This document shows positions 15,189-23,824 of a stretch of 49,052 nt of DNA, one piece after another. Below the pieces are notes generated by a model, which made no database searches, was not told the origin of the DNA, and worked only from the letters and a program-made list of their open reading frames with translations. The translations under genes and the position numbers were made by a program. The stretch is from Candidatus Heimdallarchaeota archaeon (GTDB taxonomy: Archaea; Asgardarchaeota; Heimdallarchaeia; Heimdallarchaeales; Kariarchaeaceae). The stretch's first letter is position 1; each line of letters starts with the position of its first letter. The stretch is from positions 1-49,052 of the forward strand of contig WAMJ01000289.1 in assembly GCA_015522385.1 (NCBI GenBank). Direction: 5' to 3'.

Positions 15189-16712
15189 CTACTTGAATGG
15201 GTCAGGTAGATAGACAATATCCTTCCCGCAAGCCTTACAACCACCTAGTTCACCGCAATAACCTTTCATCAGGGCGTGTGCTAGAATACCCTCGCCCAAA
15301 ACATTATGTATGCCTGAGAATGTATCGCTCTCCCCAAGGCTTCTGAGCATGCTCTTGGACCATCTTTGAACCTCAGGGCGGGCGTGAGTACATGTCCTTA
15401 GTCCCACGAGGTTCAGGAACGAGAAGAGATCCATGGTTTCGTACTGCATAAGCATCAATGAGTGCGGAAGAACATCTATTGCTTCTTGGGGTGGAACGCC
15501 TTCTTTCACCAACTGGTGATGAAGATCAACAGCATCCTTTGACATTCGGAGAAACTCTTCGATGACATCTCCTTCACTCCTGCGGTTGAATAGCTCTGGA
15601 ACTGCGATAGCGGGGTTGTCAAGTGCGTGGTAGATCGGTTGAACTATTCGGTTATTCCGAGTGTGTCTCCAAGTGTCTATCGCTCCCGATAGATCCAGAC
15701 GGCTCACAAATGAGAGGGTAGTCATCTCCAGCGGTGACTTCAATTCTTCAGACTTCTCCCTGAACAGGTTAAGCAGGTCATTTACTTCAAGATTGAACGG
15801 GTTAGACGATGAGATGAATATCGCATCGGATTGACTGGACGAAAGTCTGGACTCCAACCTATGCTCCTTATAGATTCTCTCGAAGTACCTATTTTCAGGA
15901 AGGAGGAAGGAATGGTCCTTGTACCAGAGCATCGGTTCGTCCATAATATCAGTACTACCAATCCTCTCTGCCATCTGAAGGACTAGGTTACTGTCCTCGG
16001 CTGTCTCCCGTTCATCGAGCAGATAGCTCTCGAAGAAAATGGGATACTCCTGCTGTACACTGGAGTTCAACATGGAAGAGAAATTCCGCACACTCTCTGG
16101 GAGATATTCGATATTCCGCCATCTGGAGTAGCCCTTGACAGTTCGGAGATCCCAGTTTCCTATGATTCGTGTCATCGTGGAGAGTGGAAGTATCTTGAAA
16201 GCATCTTGGACATACCTATCGAAACCCTTGATCGATCCTTTGCGGGGATCTACTATTGACCTATACCACTCAAACCGCTCGTTGTACGAGGAACGGACAT
16301 CGGGATGCTTATCAAGAAAGGGGTTAGATGCCACCTCCTTTAGAACAACGCTTCTCCGAGTCTGTTGCTGGATCTTGTAGAATTTTCCCAATGTAATTGC
16401 ATTTGAGACAAGAGATGAGACCTTTAGCTCGATATCTGTATTGGCAACGACCATCGCTCCCATGTGTTGTCTATTCCACGAGTGATTTCTGACTCCTTCA
16501 ATAAATCTTCTCTGTCTCTCAGGCTCTAGCTGCATCTTCTCCCAATACACATCGGATGCGAAGCCTTCCTTGAGTGTGGAATTAATTTTTGAGGCCAACC
16601 AGAGATCGGGGTTCTCCACTCGTGATCGACCCCCAGTTGGATCTCTCAAATCAGGTAGATTGGCATAGCTATGTACCTCCTGACGGGAATAAGTATACAA
16701 CACAGACCTCAC
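15189..16712 (-). CDS. Divergent tandem ThyX-like (flavin-dependent thymidylate synthase) protein
   Basis: The 507-residue protein appears to contain two ThyX-like folds. The first (about 60-220) ends with VQDAFKILPLSTMTRIIGNWDLRTVKGY, matching the ThyX helix with LP and NLR elements. The second (about 330-465) has TWRHTRNNRIVQ, a degraded form of the RHRxxSxNExSxRY flavin/dUMP motif, then EAIDVLPHSLM, MDLFSFLNLVGLR and PEVQRW. A C-terminal tail has CGELGGCKACGK. ThyX normally methylates dUMP using FAD; key serine, glutamate and tyrosine positions are not recognisable here, so the activity is doubtful. Double ThyX proteins are known in chlamydiae. Confidence 0.65.
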   Translation of the reverse strand: MRSVLYTYSRQEVHSYANLPDLRDPTGGRSRVENPDLWLASKINSTLKEGFASDVYWEKMQLEPERQRRFIEGVRNHSWNRQHMGAMVVANTDIELKVSSLVSNAITLGKFYKIQQQTRRSVVLKEVASNPFLDKHPDVRSSYNERFEWYRSIVDPRKGSIKGFDRYVQDAFKILPLSTMTRIIGNWDLRTVKGYSRWRNIEYLPESVRNFSSMLNSSVQQEYPIFFESYLLDERETAEDSNLVLQMAERIGSTDIMDEPMLWYKDHSFLLPENRYFERIYKEHRLESRLSSSQSDAIFISSSNPFNLEVNDLLNLFREKSEELKSPLEMTTLSFVSRLDLSGAIDTWRHTRNNRIVQPIYHALDNPAIAVPELFNRRSEGDVIEEFLRMSKDAVDLHHQLVKEGVPPQEAIDVLPHSLMLMQYETMDLFSFLNLVGLRTCTHARPEVQRWSKSMLRSLGESDTFSGIHNVLGEGILAHALMKGYCGELGGCKACGKDIVYLPDPFK

Positions 16713-16762
16713 TGAGTTGGGACTTTATTTTGTGTATAGATCGTTCAATGTCAAAATAAAAA

Positions 16763-18601
16763 CTATTTCAGATTGGTGTCAATCCACTCGAGAGGTACTC
16801 CTGAGACCGCATCGCGGGGAATAGTCTTTCTTTTCCGGCGTTCGTAACTCGTGAGGATGCTCATAATACCAACCAGACTCACTAGACCGATCAGCCAGTA
16901 TATACCGTTCCCAAGCCCACTGATTTTAGAATTGACTTCTTGGATCGCATTGAGCAACGTGGAATACGCATCGAGGTACATAGCGGTGGCCTCGGTGAAG
17001 AATCCGTCCTGCCACAGAATAGTTGCATTTATCCTGATCAACTCTGCCTTGTCCAGCTCATCGTGGGGGATGAAATCGTAGTTCTTCTTCTTAAGCTCCT
17101 CTCGGTAGTCATTGAGAATACCAGTTACGGAGATATTCGCAATTACGGAGTACTTCCTCATAATCTGAAGTTTGTTGAAACTATTGAAGTTGATTATACC
17201 ATTCTTGTCGTCAAGATAAGACGACATCGGAGTCTCTATGAATAGAGATGGTCCCTCCTCTGTGTAGTGAAGCCCCATAACTTGACCTATGGTTCGAAGC
17301 ATCAGGTTCGTCAGAGATATGGTTGATCGGTTAAGTATGCTCATCTTAGCCCACGATGAGGTATCTAGTATGCCCAACCCCACAATCTCCTGATTGTACG
17401 GGTAGTATTGCCCATTCCTCTCGTAGACTACTTGAATCTCCTCGTCAAAAGCCCACATCATATTAAGGTAGAAATACCCAGTTGGCCATTCACGATAAAG
17501 TCCTGTCTTGGTATTTCTAATAGTATTCTTCAGAAAGTCTGAAGCCGCATTCGTCACCACGAATAGCTTACTTCCGTTGACTTCTACAAGATTATCGTAG
17601 ATGTAGTTCTTAATTCCAGGAACAGAGTTAATATCTATGACAGCAGTTCTACTGCTCTTTTCCGATACAAAATCGAATAGGCTAAAGACCTTCGCGTGGT
17701 ATGTCGGACTCACCGAGCTGATCACCTCACTAGCGTATGGTTTGGAGGTGTTGATAAGAACAACTTGAGCAGAGTGGATAGAGAACTCATTCAGTTTGGG
17801 AAGACCGTAAGGATTCGAGTATGGTGATCCCATAATTGCCTGCTCCACGAGATTATTGATTGAGGATCGGAGGTAGTTCTTACGATCTGATAGACCGAGA
17901 TCCTGCCACCTCTTAAGATTCAAGTGAGTACCAGTCATTCCGGGTACGAATGCGGTTGGATCAAAGAACAAAGAATAATCACTTACGATACCAGCATTTC
18001 TGAAATCTGACCCTCCATCATTATAGATTAAGGAAGGATTGTTGTAGAACCAGTGAGTAATGTTGTTAGCTGCATCGTCAAGTGTTTGAAGGTTGAGGAC
18101 GTGAATGGTATAAGTAGCGTCAGAATCTGAGAAGACCTCGAGGTACTGAGACGCTGCACTGTCGGGTATTCTAATCCCAGGGATATCCTCGGTAGTACCG
18201 TTAATGAAGTACCTCCCTGCCAATGATGAATTCTGTGAGGCATCTCTAAAAATCGACAGCATGTCTTGGTACTCGCTCGTGCTTGCGTATTTCACCCTGT
18301 AGTCAATATTGTTCACGATCGTCCAGAAGAATGCGCCTTTGTATGACGAGTAGGCCTTGGTGTAATATTGCCCTGGTTCTTCTTCCTCCGCAAAGTTACT
18401 CTCTTGGACGAATGACTTGACGTAGTCAATTCCCCCGACATCATCAGCGTTGAATCCCCAGTACTTAATCTCGATTGAGGTCAAAAGATTTTTTCCATTT
18501 AGGGAGGCATTAACAGGACCAGTATTAAGTCCACGAGCAGTTTGAACAAACTGAGTGGAGAGGATGAGAACTATGAAGACCGACAGGATTTTTCTGTTCA
18601 C
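16763..18601 (-). CDS. Secreted, C-terminally anchored protein with degenerate zincin motif
   Basis: The 612-residue protein has a signal peptide (about 1-25), a long extracytoplasmic part with many Asn-X-Ser/Thr sites, a transmembrane helix at about 563-583 and a basic cytoplasmic tail. Near residue 455 the sequence LMLRTIGQVMGLHYTEEGP, followed by ETPMSSYLDD, lines up with the metallopeptidase pattern HEIGHxLGLxH plus Met-turn of archaeal secreted proteases. The zinc ligands and catalytic glutamate are replaced (H to R, E to T, H to Q). I infer a zincin fold that has lost catalysis; a binding or sensing role is possible. Confidence 0.6.
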   Translation of the reverse strand: MNRKILSVFIVLILSTQFVQTARGLNTGPVNASLNGKNLLTSIEIKYWGFNADDVGGIDYVKSFVQESNFAEEEEPGQYYTKAYSSYKGAFFWTIVNNIDYRVKYASTSEYQDMLSIFRDASQNSSLAGRYFINGTTEDIPGIRIPDSAASQYLEVFSDSDATYTIHVLNLQTLDDAANNITHWFYNNPSLIYNDGGSDFRNAGIVSDYSLFFDPTAFVPGMTGTHLNLKRWQDLGLSDRKNYLRSSINNLVEQAIMGSPYSNPYGLPKLNEFSIHSAQVVLINTSKPYASEVISSVSPTYHAKVFSLFDFVSEKSSRTAVIDINSVPGIKNYIYDNLVEVNGSKLFVVTNAASDFLKNTIRNTKTGLYREWPTGYFYLNMMWAFDEEIQVVYERNGQYYPYNQEIVGLGILDTSSWAKMSILNRSTISLTNLMLRTIGQVMGLHYTEEGPSLFIETPMSSYLDDKNGIINFNSFNKLQIMRKYSVIANISVTGILNDYREELKKKNYDFIPHDELDKAELIRINATILWQDGFFTEATAMYLDAYSTLLNAIQEVNSKISGLGNGIYWLIGLVSLVGIMSILTSYERRKRKTIPRDAVSGVPLEWIDTNLK

Positions 18602-18655
18602 ACATGTAGCTTGCCCTATTTAATTAAAAAAGTTCAGCTAGTCTTAGGTCATTAA

Positions 18656-19132
18656 TCAATGCAGGGTATGAACTGGCCGAGGATGGTGGAGAACGTCACT
18701 AGGAGAAACATTCCCTGATGCATCCCAAAGTTTGAACTGGGAGATAGGGATAGGTTCGACCTCCTCAATATTGGTAATCGGGATGATATAGCTTCTTTCC
18801 GCATCCTTCTTGTTGAAGAATGTAAATCTGTATTTCTCGGGGACAAGGGGTTGAAGGTACTTGTCCTCAAAGATCGTGTCCCTCCTCGCCACACCCTTGC
18901 ACTCGAACATGTGTGTTGCAATCCTGTTCTCAATATCAACAAAATACCCTAATTGAGGAGTGTACTTGAACTCCTTTACCTCTACCCCAATCCTCTGAGC
19001 GTAGAAGTTGAATAGAACGGCGGGTCTTTTCTCGAGGTGAAACAACAGGTCGTTGATTCCAAGCTGAACGGCTCCGATCCTGTACTCATCTGGAATCTGT
19101 AACCTCACGAGTATCGCTGGTTGCTCACTCAT
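18656..19132 (-). CDS. Hypothetical cytoplasmic protein
   Basis: A 158-residue soluble protein of mixed charge with no signal peptide, membrane segment or cysteine motif. It starts MSEQPAILVRLQIPDEYRIG and has alternating strands such as VEVKEFKYTPQLGYFVDIENR. I do not recognise the family. It lies between the zincin-like gene and the alkA-type gene on the same strand, with gaps of 33-55 nt, so it may be cotranscribed with either. The frame is uninterrupted with normal codon use, so it is probably real. Confidence 0.6.
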   Translation of the reverse strand: MSEQPAILVRLQIPDEYRIGAVQLGINDLLFHLEKRPAVLFNFYAQRIGVEVKEFKYTPQLGYFVDIENRIATHMFECKGVARRDTIFEDKYLQPLVPEKYRFTFFNKKDAERSYIIPITNIEEVEPIPISQFKLWDASGNVSPSDVLHHPRPVHTLH

Positions 19133-19165
19133 CTAATTGGTTGTCGATCAGAAGTTTTTGAGAGC

Positions 19166-19792
19166 TTAGGTAGATCCATCCAATACTCTCCAGCTGAGAA
19201 ATGTCCCCACTGTAGCTAGATCACCCCAATGTTTGGCCGTCTGCTTGACAATCTTTGGAGTGGGTAATTTTTCCAGATCATACATAATCTTGATTCCTTT
19301 TTTCACTCCAAGATCTGCTGAGGCAAGGACGTCCAGCTTCCCAAGATTAAAAATACAGAACATGTGTGCGGTCCATTCTCCTATTCCCCTAACACTTGTG
19401 AACTTCCTCCGAATTTGCTTTGTCGTCATGTCCTTGTAAACAGCAATATTGTTCATACCAGCCAATTCTCCGTCGTAGAATGCCTTGGCAACATTCTTTA
19501 CATAATCACATTTAGACTTCGAGAGACCACACTCCCTCATCTGTTGCAGGTCAGAGTTCACAATATCCTTCAATTCCATCTGGCCAAAGATATTCTCGAA
19601 TTTCTGCTCAATGGCCGAAGCAGCTCTCAACGAGAGCTGTTGATGGATAATTGTTTTGATTAGATAGGTGGCTGGGTCCTTGAAATTCGGAACCAATACC
19701 ATCCTCTGTCGATATTTGTCAAGGTATGTTGAGAGTTCCGGAGCTCGTTTCTCAAAATCGTCTAGAACCTCTTCGGTGAAAATATTCTTCAA
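19166..19792 (-). CDS. alkA: DNA-3-methyladenine glycosylase, AlkA type
   Basis: The 208-residue protein belongs to the HhH-GPD superfamily. It removes alkylated purines to start base-excision repair. Visible features are the IIHQQLSLRAA segment (48-59), the helix-hairpin-helix FTSVRGIGEWTAHMF (131-145) and LDVLASADLGVKKG, where D160 matches the catalytic aspartate. No iron-sulfur cysteines are present, as expected for AlkA/Mag types. It starts at TTG 19792, supported by a minus-strand TATTAAATAA about 25 nt upstream. Endonuclease III of the same superfamily lies at 36.4 kb. Confidence 0.88.
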   Translation of the reverse strand: MKNIFTEEVLDDFEKRAPELSTYLDKYRQRMVLVPNFKDPATYLIKTIIHQQLSLRAASAIEQKFENIFGQMELKDIVNSDLQQMRECGLSKSKCDYVKNVAKAFYDGELAGMNNIAVYKDMTTKQIRRKFTSVRGIGEWTAHMFCIFNLGKLDVLASADLGVKKGIKIMYDLEKLPTPKIVKQTAKHWGDLATVGTFLSWRVLDGST

Positions 19793-19851
19793 TAGCTATA
19801 ATTCCACACTTTATTTAATATCTTTATTCTTAGAAAATCGGATAACTATAG

Positions 19852-20322
19852 TTAATTCAAAGCCTCTTTGAGATCAGCAAATGGAGGGTAGTCAGTGGGA
19901 ACGTCAGCAACCCACTTAAATGCGATTTTCTTGTCCTTGACGAGGAACAGAGACCGTTTTGCAACTCCTTTGAACCCAACGAAATCATCATCTACTATTC
20001 CGAACTTGGAGATAAGCTCCTTGTTAAAATCTGAAAGAAGAGGATAATTAAGCTCATTCTGTTTCATGAAGACCCCCTGTGAGAACGGGAGATCAACTGA
20101 AATCCCAAAGAGTTGTGCCTTAAGTTCTGCAAAGTCTTTGAACTGATCTCGGAGATCACACGATGAATTTGTACACACACCAGTGAATGCTCCTGGGAAG
20201 AAGTAAAGTACAGTTGTTCCATTGGAGTAAGCAGAGTTCAGATCGAATTGCTTCTCGGTCTCTCCATCAGGATTGGTCTTCCATATCACTGCTGATGGTG
20301 CAGTATCTCCTATTTCTACCAT
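19852..20322 (-). CDS. Peroxiredoxin, PrxQ/BCP-like
   Basis: The 156-residue thioredoxin-fold peroxidase has the motif FFPGAFTGVCTNSSC, giving a peroxidatic cysteine at 50 and a second cysteine five residues later at 55, the spacing of the resolving cysteine in PrxQ/BCP enzymes. It reduces hydrogen peroxide or organic peroxides with thioredoxin-like donors; a thioredoxin reductase lies at the right end of the window. The rest (LFGISVDLPFSQ, YPLLSDFNKELISKFGI) is typical. CTTTATTTG on the minus strand precedes the ATG by about 26 nt. Start and length fit the family. Confidence 0.92.
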   Translation of the reverse strand: MVEIGDTAPSAVIWKTNPDGETEKQFDLNSAYSNGTTVLYFFPGAFTGVCTNSSCDLRDQFKDFAELKAQLFGISVDLPFSQGVFMKQNELNYPLLSDFNKELISKFGIVDDDFVGFKGVAKRSLFLVKDKKIAFKWVADVPTDYPPFADLKEALN

Positions 20323-20560
20323 AATTTTTAGAATTCAAATCAAATAAAGAGCCTATGGTTTCATGTCCGTCAAAATGAACTATTGTGTATATCAATATGC
20401 ATCGTAGAATAGTCTGTGACAAAGTCAAGAATTGTTATAGACTAGGCTGAAATTGAGGGTTCACGTCCTTATGCCCCCTGCTCATATTGTAAACCTTATT
20501 TCCAATATATGAACAATAATGATGCACATGTTTTAATATTAGTAAATAATGTTTAGTTGT
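20323..20560. promoter_or_regulatory. Divergent intergenic region, peroxiredoxin / small membrane protein
   Basis: About 240 nt. On the plus strand TTTTAATATT at 20531-20540 lies about 26 nt before ATG 20561, which decides that start over the ATG at 20549. On the minus strand the peroxiredoxin TATA lies within the first 30 nt. The remainder shows no gene or clear dyad. Confidence 0.4.
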
Positions 20561-21076
20561 ATGGTAGAACTTATTGTACCCCTATCAAATTTTAAGAAAT
20601 TGAACACGTTACACCTCATTATCATTGGGGGAGCTATTGCAGTAATTGGAATGACAATATCAGTGTTGGTTATGGTAGTCTTCTACGAGATGATATTTGG
20701 GAGAATGAATGTCTTCTTTGATAAGGGTGTTCAGCTAATAGCAGTGGCTCTCTTGGCTTATGCGACATCACTTCTCATTTCTTTGATCACCACCAAGGTA
20801 AGGTATATCCCTCTCTTCATTATGAATATTGGGGTCGCAGGATACTTGACAAAATTTGGGATTCAAATTTCAACAGAAATGTTGCAGGATCCCATTACAT
20901 CCACGATACTAGCAACTGATCCCATCTTCAATATAGTGATGTTTGGATCATTAATCATTCTTCCCCTTCCATTTTACGCTTTCATTATAACTACAGTGGT
21001 AACTTGGATCAAGTCTGTACCACTACTTAAAGAAGACTCACTCAACTTAGAGAGTGTTCCACCATGGAATCCATAG
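20561..21076 (+). CDS. Small polytopic membrane protein
   Basis: From ATG 20561 the product has 171 residues with four hydrophobic segments: LHLIIIGGAIAVIGMTISVLVMVVF, VQLIAVALLAYATSLLISLI, YIPLFIMNIGVAGYL and IVMFGSLIILPLPFYAFIIT, ending in a short acidic tail. No transporter or enzyme motif is visible and I do not recognise the family. The start is chosen from the TATA position; an ATG four codons earlier is the alternative. It is convergent with the aldehyde oxidoreductase gene with only 5 nt between them. Confidence 0.6.
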   Translation: MVELIVPLSNFKKLNTLHLIIIGGAIAVIGMTISVLVMVVFYEMIFGRMNVFFDKGVQLIAVALLAYATSLLISLITTKVRYIPLFIMNIGVAGYLTKFGIQISTEMLQDPITSTILATDPIFNIVMFGSLIILPLPFYAFIITTVVTWIKSVPLLKEDSLNLESVPPWNP

Positions 21077-21081
21077 ATTCA

Positions 21082-22932
21082 TTAGAGGTCAATTTTTAAT
21101 CGTTGTATAGTCTCCTCTGTAGGTCGCCCAATATCATCCCACCCTCTAGCAGTGTAGTACTCAGAGAGCATTGTCTCTAACTCTTCCTCTGATATCAACT
21201 GATCACCATCATCACCGTAGTGAATACTTTCGTGCTTGAAACGATATGGAAGGTCATCATCGTTTTTAGTAAGACCTTCACGGATGGCAAACAGCCGCAT
21301 AAGATTTGTAGATCGAGCACCCACTTCTAACATGTCTTCAAAGCTCAGATCGTAGCCTGTCGCAGCATTCGTCAGCTCGAGGAGATAGTCGATATTCTGC
21401 TTGGAACCTGTGGCAACAACATCAAAACTGCAAATCACAAGACTGTTAGTGAATGAACGTACATCTTCGAATTTTGCAACTAATGGAGCTTTGCCATCTA
21501 TATCAAATCTGGAGTAGGCTTTTTCTGCACCAAGAGCAGGATTCGCACCTTCTCTCATCACTATAGTGTCATGGAATCCCTCCATGTGAGAACCGCCTCT
21601 GCTCGAAACTGCATAGGACAGACCCAGACCTTTCTTCCCACGGGGTTCATGGTATGCAATCTCAAGTCCCTTGGCGTGCATCGCAAATTCCTGCCCTCCA
21701 ATCTTTTCGGCCATCCTCATCACACCTTCAGCAATAACATCCCCATAGTCCTCACGTTTAGCGATCTTGTGAAGTGCCTCAATGACCTTGTCTCGGTCAC
21801 CCCACTGGATTTCAACTCCAAGTTTCTCACCTAGACCTCTCTCGGTGGCTTCCATGGTGAATGCGAGCGACCCACCAGCAGAAATTGTGTCTATACCCAA
21901 ATCGTTACACAACTGGTTTGCTAAACCAATTGCCTTAATCTCATTGTTCAGGAGCATAGATCCAAAACCAGCTAGAGTCTCGTATTCGAGAGAACTCCCA
22001 TTGGGTATTAGTTTCTCCCCACCATACTCACCTTCGATGACTCTCTTGCAGTATGTCAGACATGCAGAGCACGTCTCCCTTCCCACCAGTAAACCGGACT
22101 CTTCCATAAACTGTCCAGAGATCTTGTCGTGATCCTCAAACTTACCGTATTTGAAGTTCTTGGTTGGAAGAATTGACATCTTATGCAGTGATGGGATCCC
22201 ACCAGATGTCCCGAGGACTCCAAATCGTTCTTTCATCTTTACGCCTTTGACCAGACCATCACGATACACCTTGTTGATATTCTTGAACTCAGCGGGATCC
22301 TTCAACTCTGCTTTCTGGGATCCTTTGGCGACAATACCCTTGAACAGTTTCGAACCGAGCACGGCACCTACACCACCTCTTGCAGCTGCACGATCCTTAT
22401 CATTTATGATGGCAGCGAATCTCACAAGATTTTCACCTGCAGGACCAATTAGCATCGTTCTGGCTTTCTTACCATACTTTTCAATAAGGGAGTCATGTGT
22501 GAAGAACACTCCTTTACCCCAGTACTCAGATGCGTCTACAAGTTCAACATTTCCATCGACCATTTCGAGGAGGACTGGCTTAGGTGACTTACCAGTGAGT
22601 ATCACACCGTCATATCCAGTGCCTTTGAGTGCGTATGGAAAATAGCCACCTCCGTACGCTTCTGCGATGAATTTAGAAAGCGGTGACTTAGTCATAACAA
22701 GGTATCTTCCTGATCCCATGACATTGTGTCCAACTAGGGGACCAGTAGTTATGATTACGGAATTAGATTCAGAGAGTGGGTCTGCACCCTCGGGTATAAA
22801 ATCAAACAATAAACGTGCTGCGAGAGCTTTCCCTCCAAGATAGAGACGTGAATACTCTTCAGGCACATTGTAATCCGATACCTCTCCTTTTGTGAGGTCT
22901 ACGTGTAGCATTTTTCCATAGGATCCTGCCAT
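21082..22932 (-). CDS. Tungsten-containing aldehyde:ferredoxin oxidoreductase
   Basis: The 616-residue protein begins GKMLHVDLTKGEVSDYNVPEEY and has the GGKALAARLL and VVGHN-type pterin-binding segments of the AOR family, followed by RGGVGAVLGSK. The 4Fe-4S cluster motif CSACLTYC (288-295) is present, with a distal cysteine in LVICSFD. It oxidises aldehydes to carboxylic acids with ferredoxin as electron acceptor, using a tungsten or molybdenum bis-pterin. Substrate is unknown. It appears monocistronic; a minus-strand TATA (GGTATTATATTC) lies about 25 nt before the ATG. Confidence 0.94.
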   Translation of the reverse strand: MAGSYGKMLHVDLTKGEVSDYNVPEEYSRLYLGGKALAARLLFDFIPEGADPLSESNSVIITTGPLVGHNVMGSGRYLVMTKSPLSKFIAEAYGGGYFPYALKGTGYDGVILTGKSPKPVLLEMVDGNVELVDASEYWGKGVFFTHDSLIEKYGKKARTMLIGPAGENLVRFAAIINDKDRAAARGGVGAVLGSKLFKGIVAKGSQKAELKDPAEFKNINKVYRDGLVKGVKMKERFGVLGTSGGIPSLHKMSILPTKNFKYGKFEDHDKISGQFMEESGLLVGRETCSACLTYCKRVIEGEYGGEKLIPNGSSLEYETLAGFGSMLLNNEIKAIGLANQLCNDLGIDTISAGGSLAFTMEATERGLGEKLGVEIQWGDRDKVIEALHKIAKREDYGDVIAEGVMRMAEKIGGQEFAMHAKGLEIAYHEPRGKKGLGLSYAVSSRGGSHMEGFHDTIVMREGANPALGAEKAYSRFDIDGKAPLVAKFEDVRSFTNSLVICSFDVVATGSKQNIDYLLELTNAATGYDLSFEDMLEVGARSTNLMRLFAIREGLTKNDDDLPYRFKHESIHYGDDGDQLISEEELETMLSEYYTARGWDDIGRPTEETIQRLKIDL

Positions 22933-22951
22933 AAGTCTTCTTTATACTTGA

Positions 22952-22963
22952 GAATATAATACC
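22952..22963 (-). promoter_or_regulatory. TATA/BRE of the aldehyde oxidoreductase gene
   Basis: On the minus strand GGTATTATATTC is centred about 25 nt before ATG 22932, implying a leaderless or very short-leader mRNA. It is one of the best TATA matches in the window. Confidence 0.5.
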
Positions 22964-23044
22964 ATTGTTCGCGGATAAGTTATCACAACAATTACTTTCA
23001 ACCCTCACAACCTTGAAATAAGTCTGTCATGATTGTCTACTATA

Positions 23045-23788
23045 ATGGACGAGAACGAGTTGCTCGACGCACTTTTTCACTCACCTCGAAATGAGATATT
23101 GGAGGAGATCGAGAAAATCAAGGACAGCGATCTTCGGTTGAGACTGCTCCTCCAAGACATCCATCCGAGTTATATTCCACGTCTAATCAGGGGATTGAAG
23201 GGAGACTACCTGAAAGAATTAATCAGTACAAGTAAATCATACGAGTGCAGGGAAGAAGCAATATACCGACTTGCAGCAAATCAGGATTACTTCCTAGAAA
23301 TATTGAGGGATAAATCACTACCAACAAGTACGACACTTGAGGTAATTAACAAAATACATTCCATAGAAAGTCTGATGGAGATCGCACTGGAGACTGAGGA
23401 CAGTACAATTGGGTTGGAAATCCCGAGGAAGATTAAGCATCCGGAGCTAAATTATAGAATTTTCGAGGAGGCAAAGTGCCAGATGGCTAGAATCAGTGCG
23501 GTCAAAATGTTACCGCACAGCTATGATCCTAAGCTTGCAGATTGGGTGGTCAGAGGAAACCTCCCGATGAAACTTAGAATAACAATAATTGAGCGAATAA
23601 AAGATCAAGACTCACTCTTCTCCATCTGGATATATATTGACGATATCGATATCAAACAGTCAATCATTGATAAATTTCAAGACATTGGGCTTCTTCTTAG
23701 TCTCAAACTTCAGGCAGGATCAAAGGAGGACATAAAGATGATAGATAGGAGAGTTGAGGAACTTCGAAAACAGGAGAAGAGAGAATAA
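23045..23788 (+). CDS. All-helical protein, possible HEAT-like repeats
   Basis: From ATG 23045 the product has 247 residues, strongly helical, with units of roughly 25-35 residues such as DSDLRLRLLLQDIHPSYIPRLIRGL, SYECREEAIYRLAANQDYFLEIL and PMKLRITIIERIKDQDSLFSIW. The pattern suggests an alpha-solenoid but no named family is certain. No membrane segment or cysteine motif. TTGAAATAA lies about 30 nt before the ATG, and the earlier TTG (23033) is disfavoured. It precedes two ectodomain-protein genes on the same strand, with a 36-nt gap to the first. Confidence 0.6.
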   Translation: MDENELLDALFHSPRNEILEEIEKIKDSDLRLRLLLQDIHPSYIPRLIRGLKGDYLKELISTSKSYECREEAIYRLAANQDYFLEILRDKSLPTSTTLEVINKIHSIESLMEIALETEDSTIGLEIPRKIKHPELNYRIFEEAKCQMARISAVKMLPHSYDPKLADWVVRGNLPMKLRITIIERIKDQDSLFSIWIYIDDIDIKQSIIDKFQDIGLLLSLKLQAGSKEDIKMIDRRVEELRKQEKRE

Positions 23789-23824
23789 ATAAATAGTTCC
23801 ATGCATCTCTTTGTTTGAGGTTTA

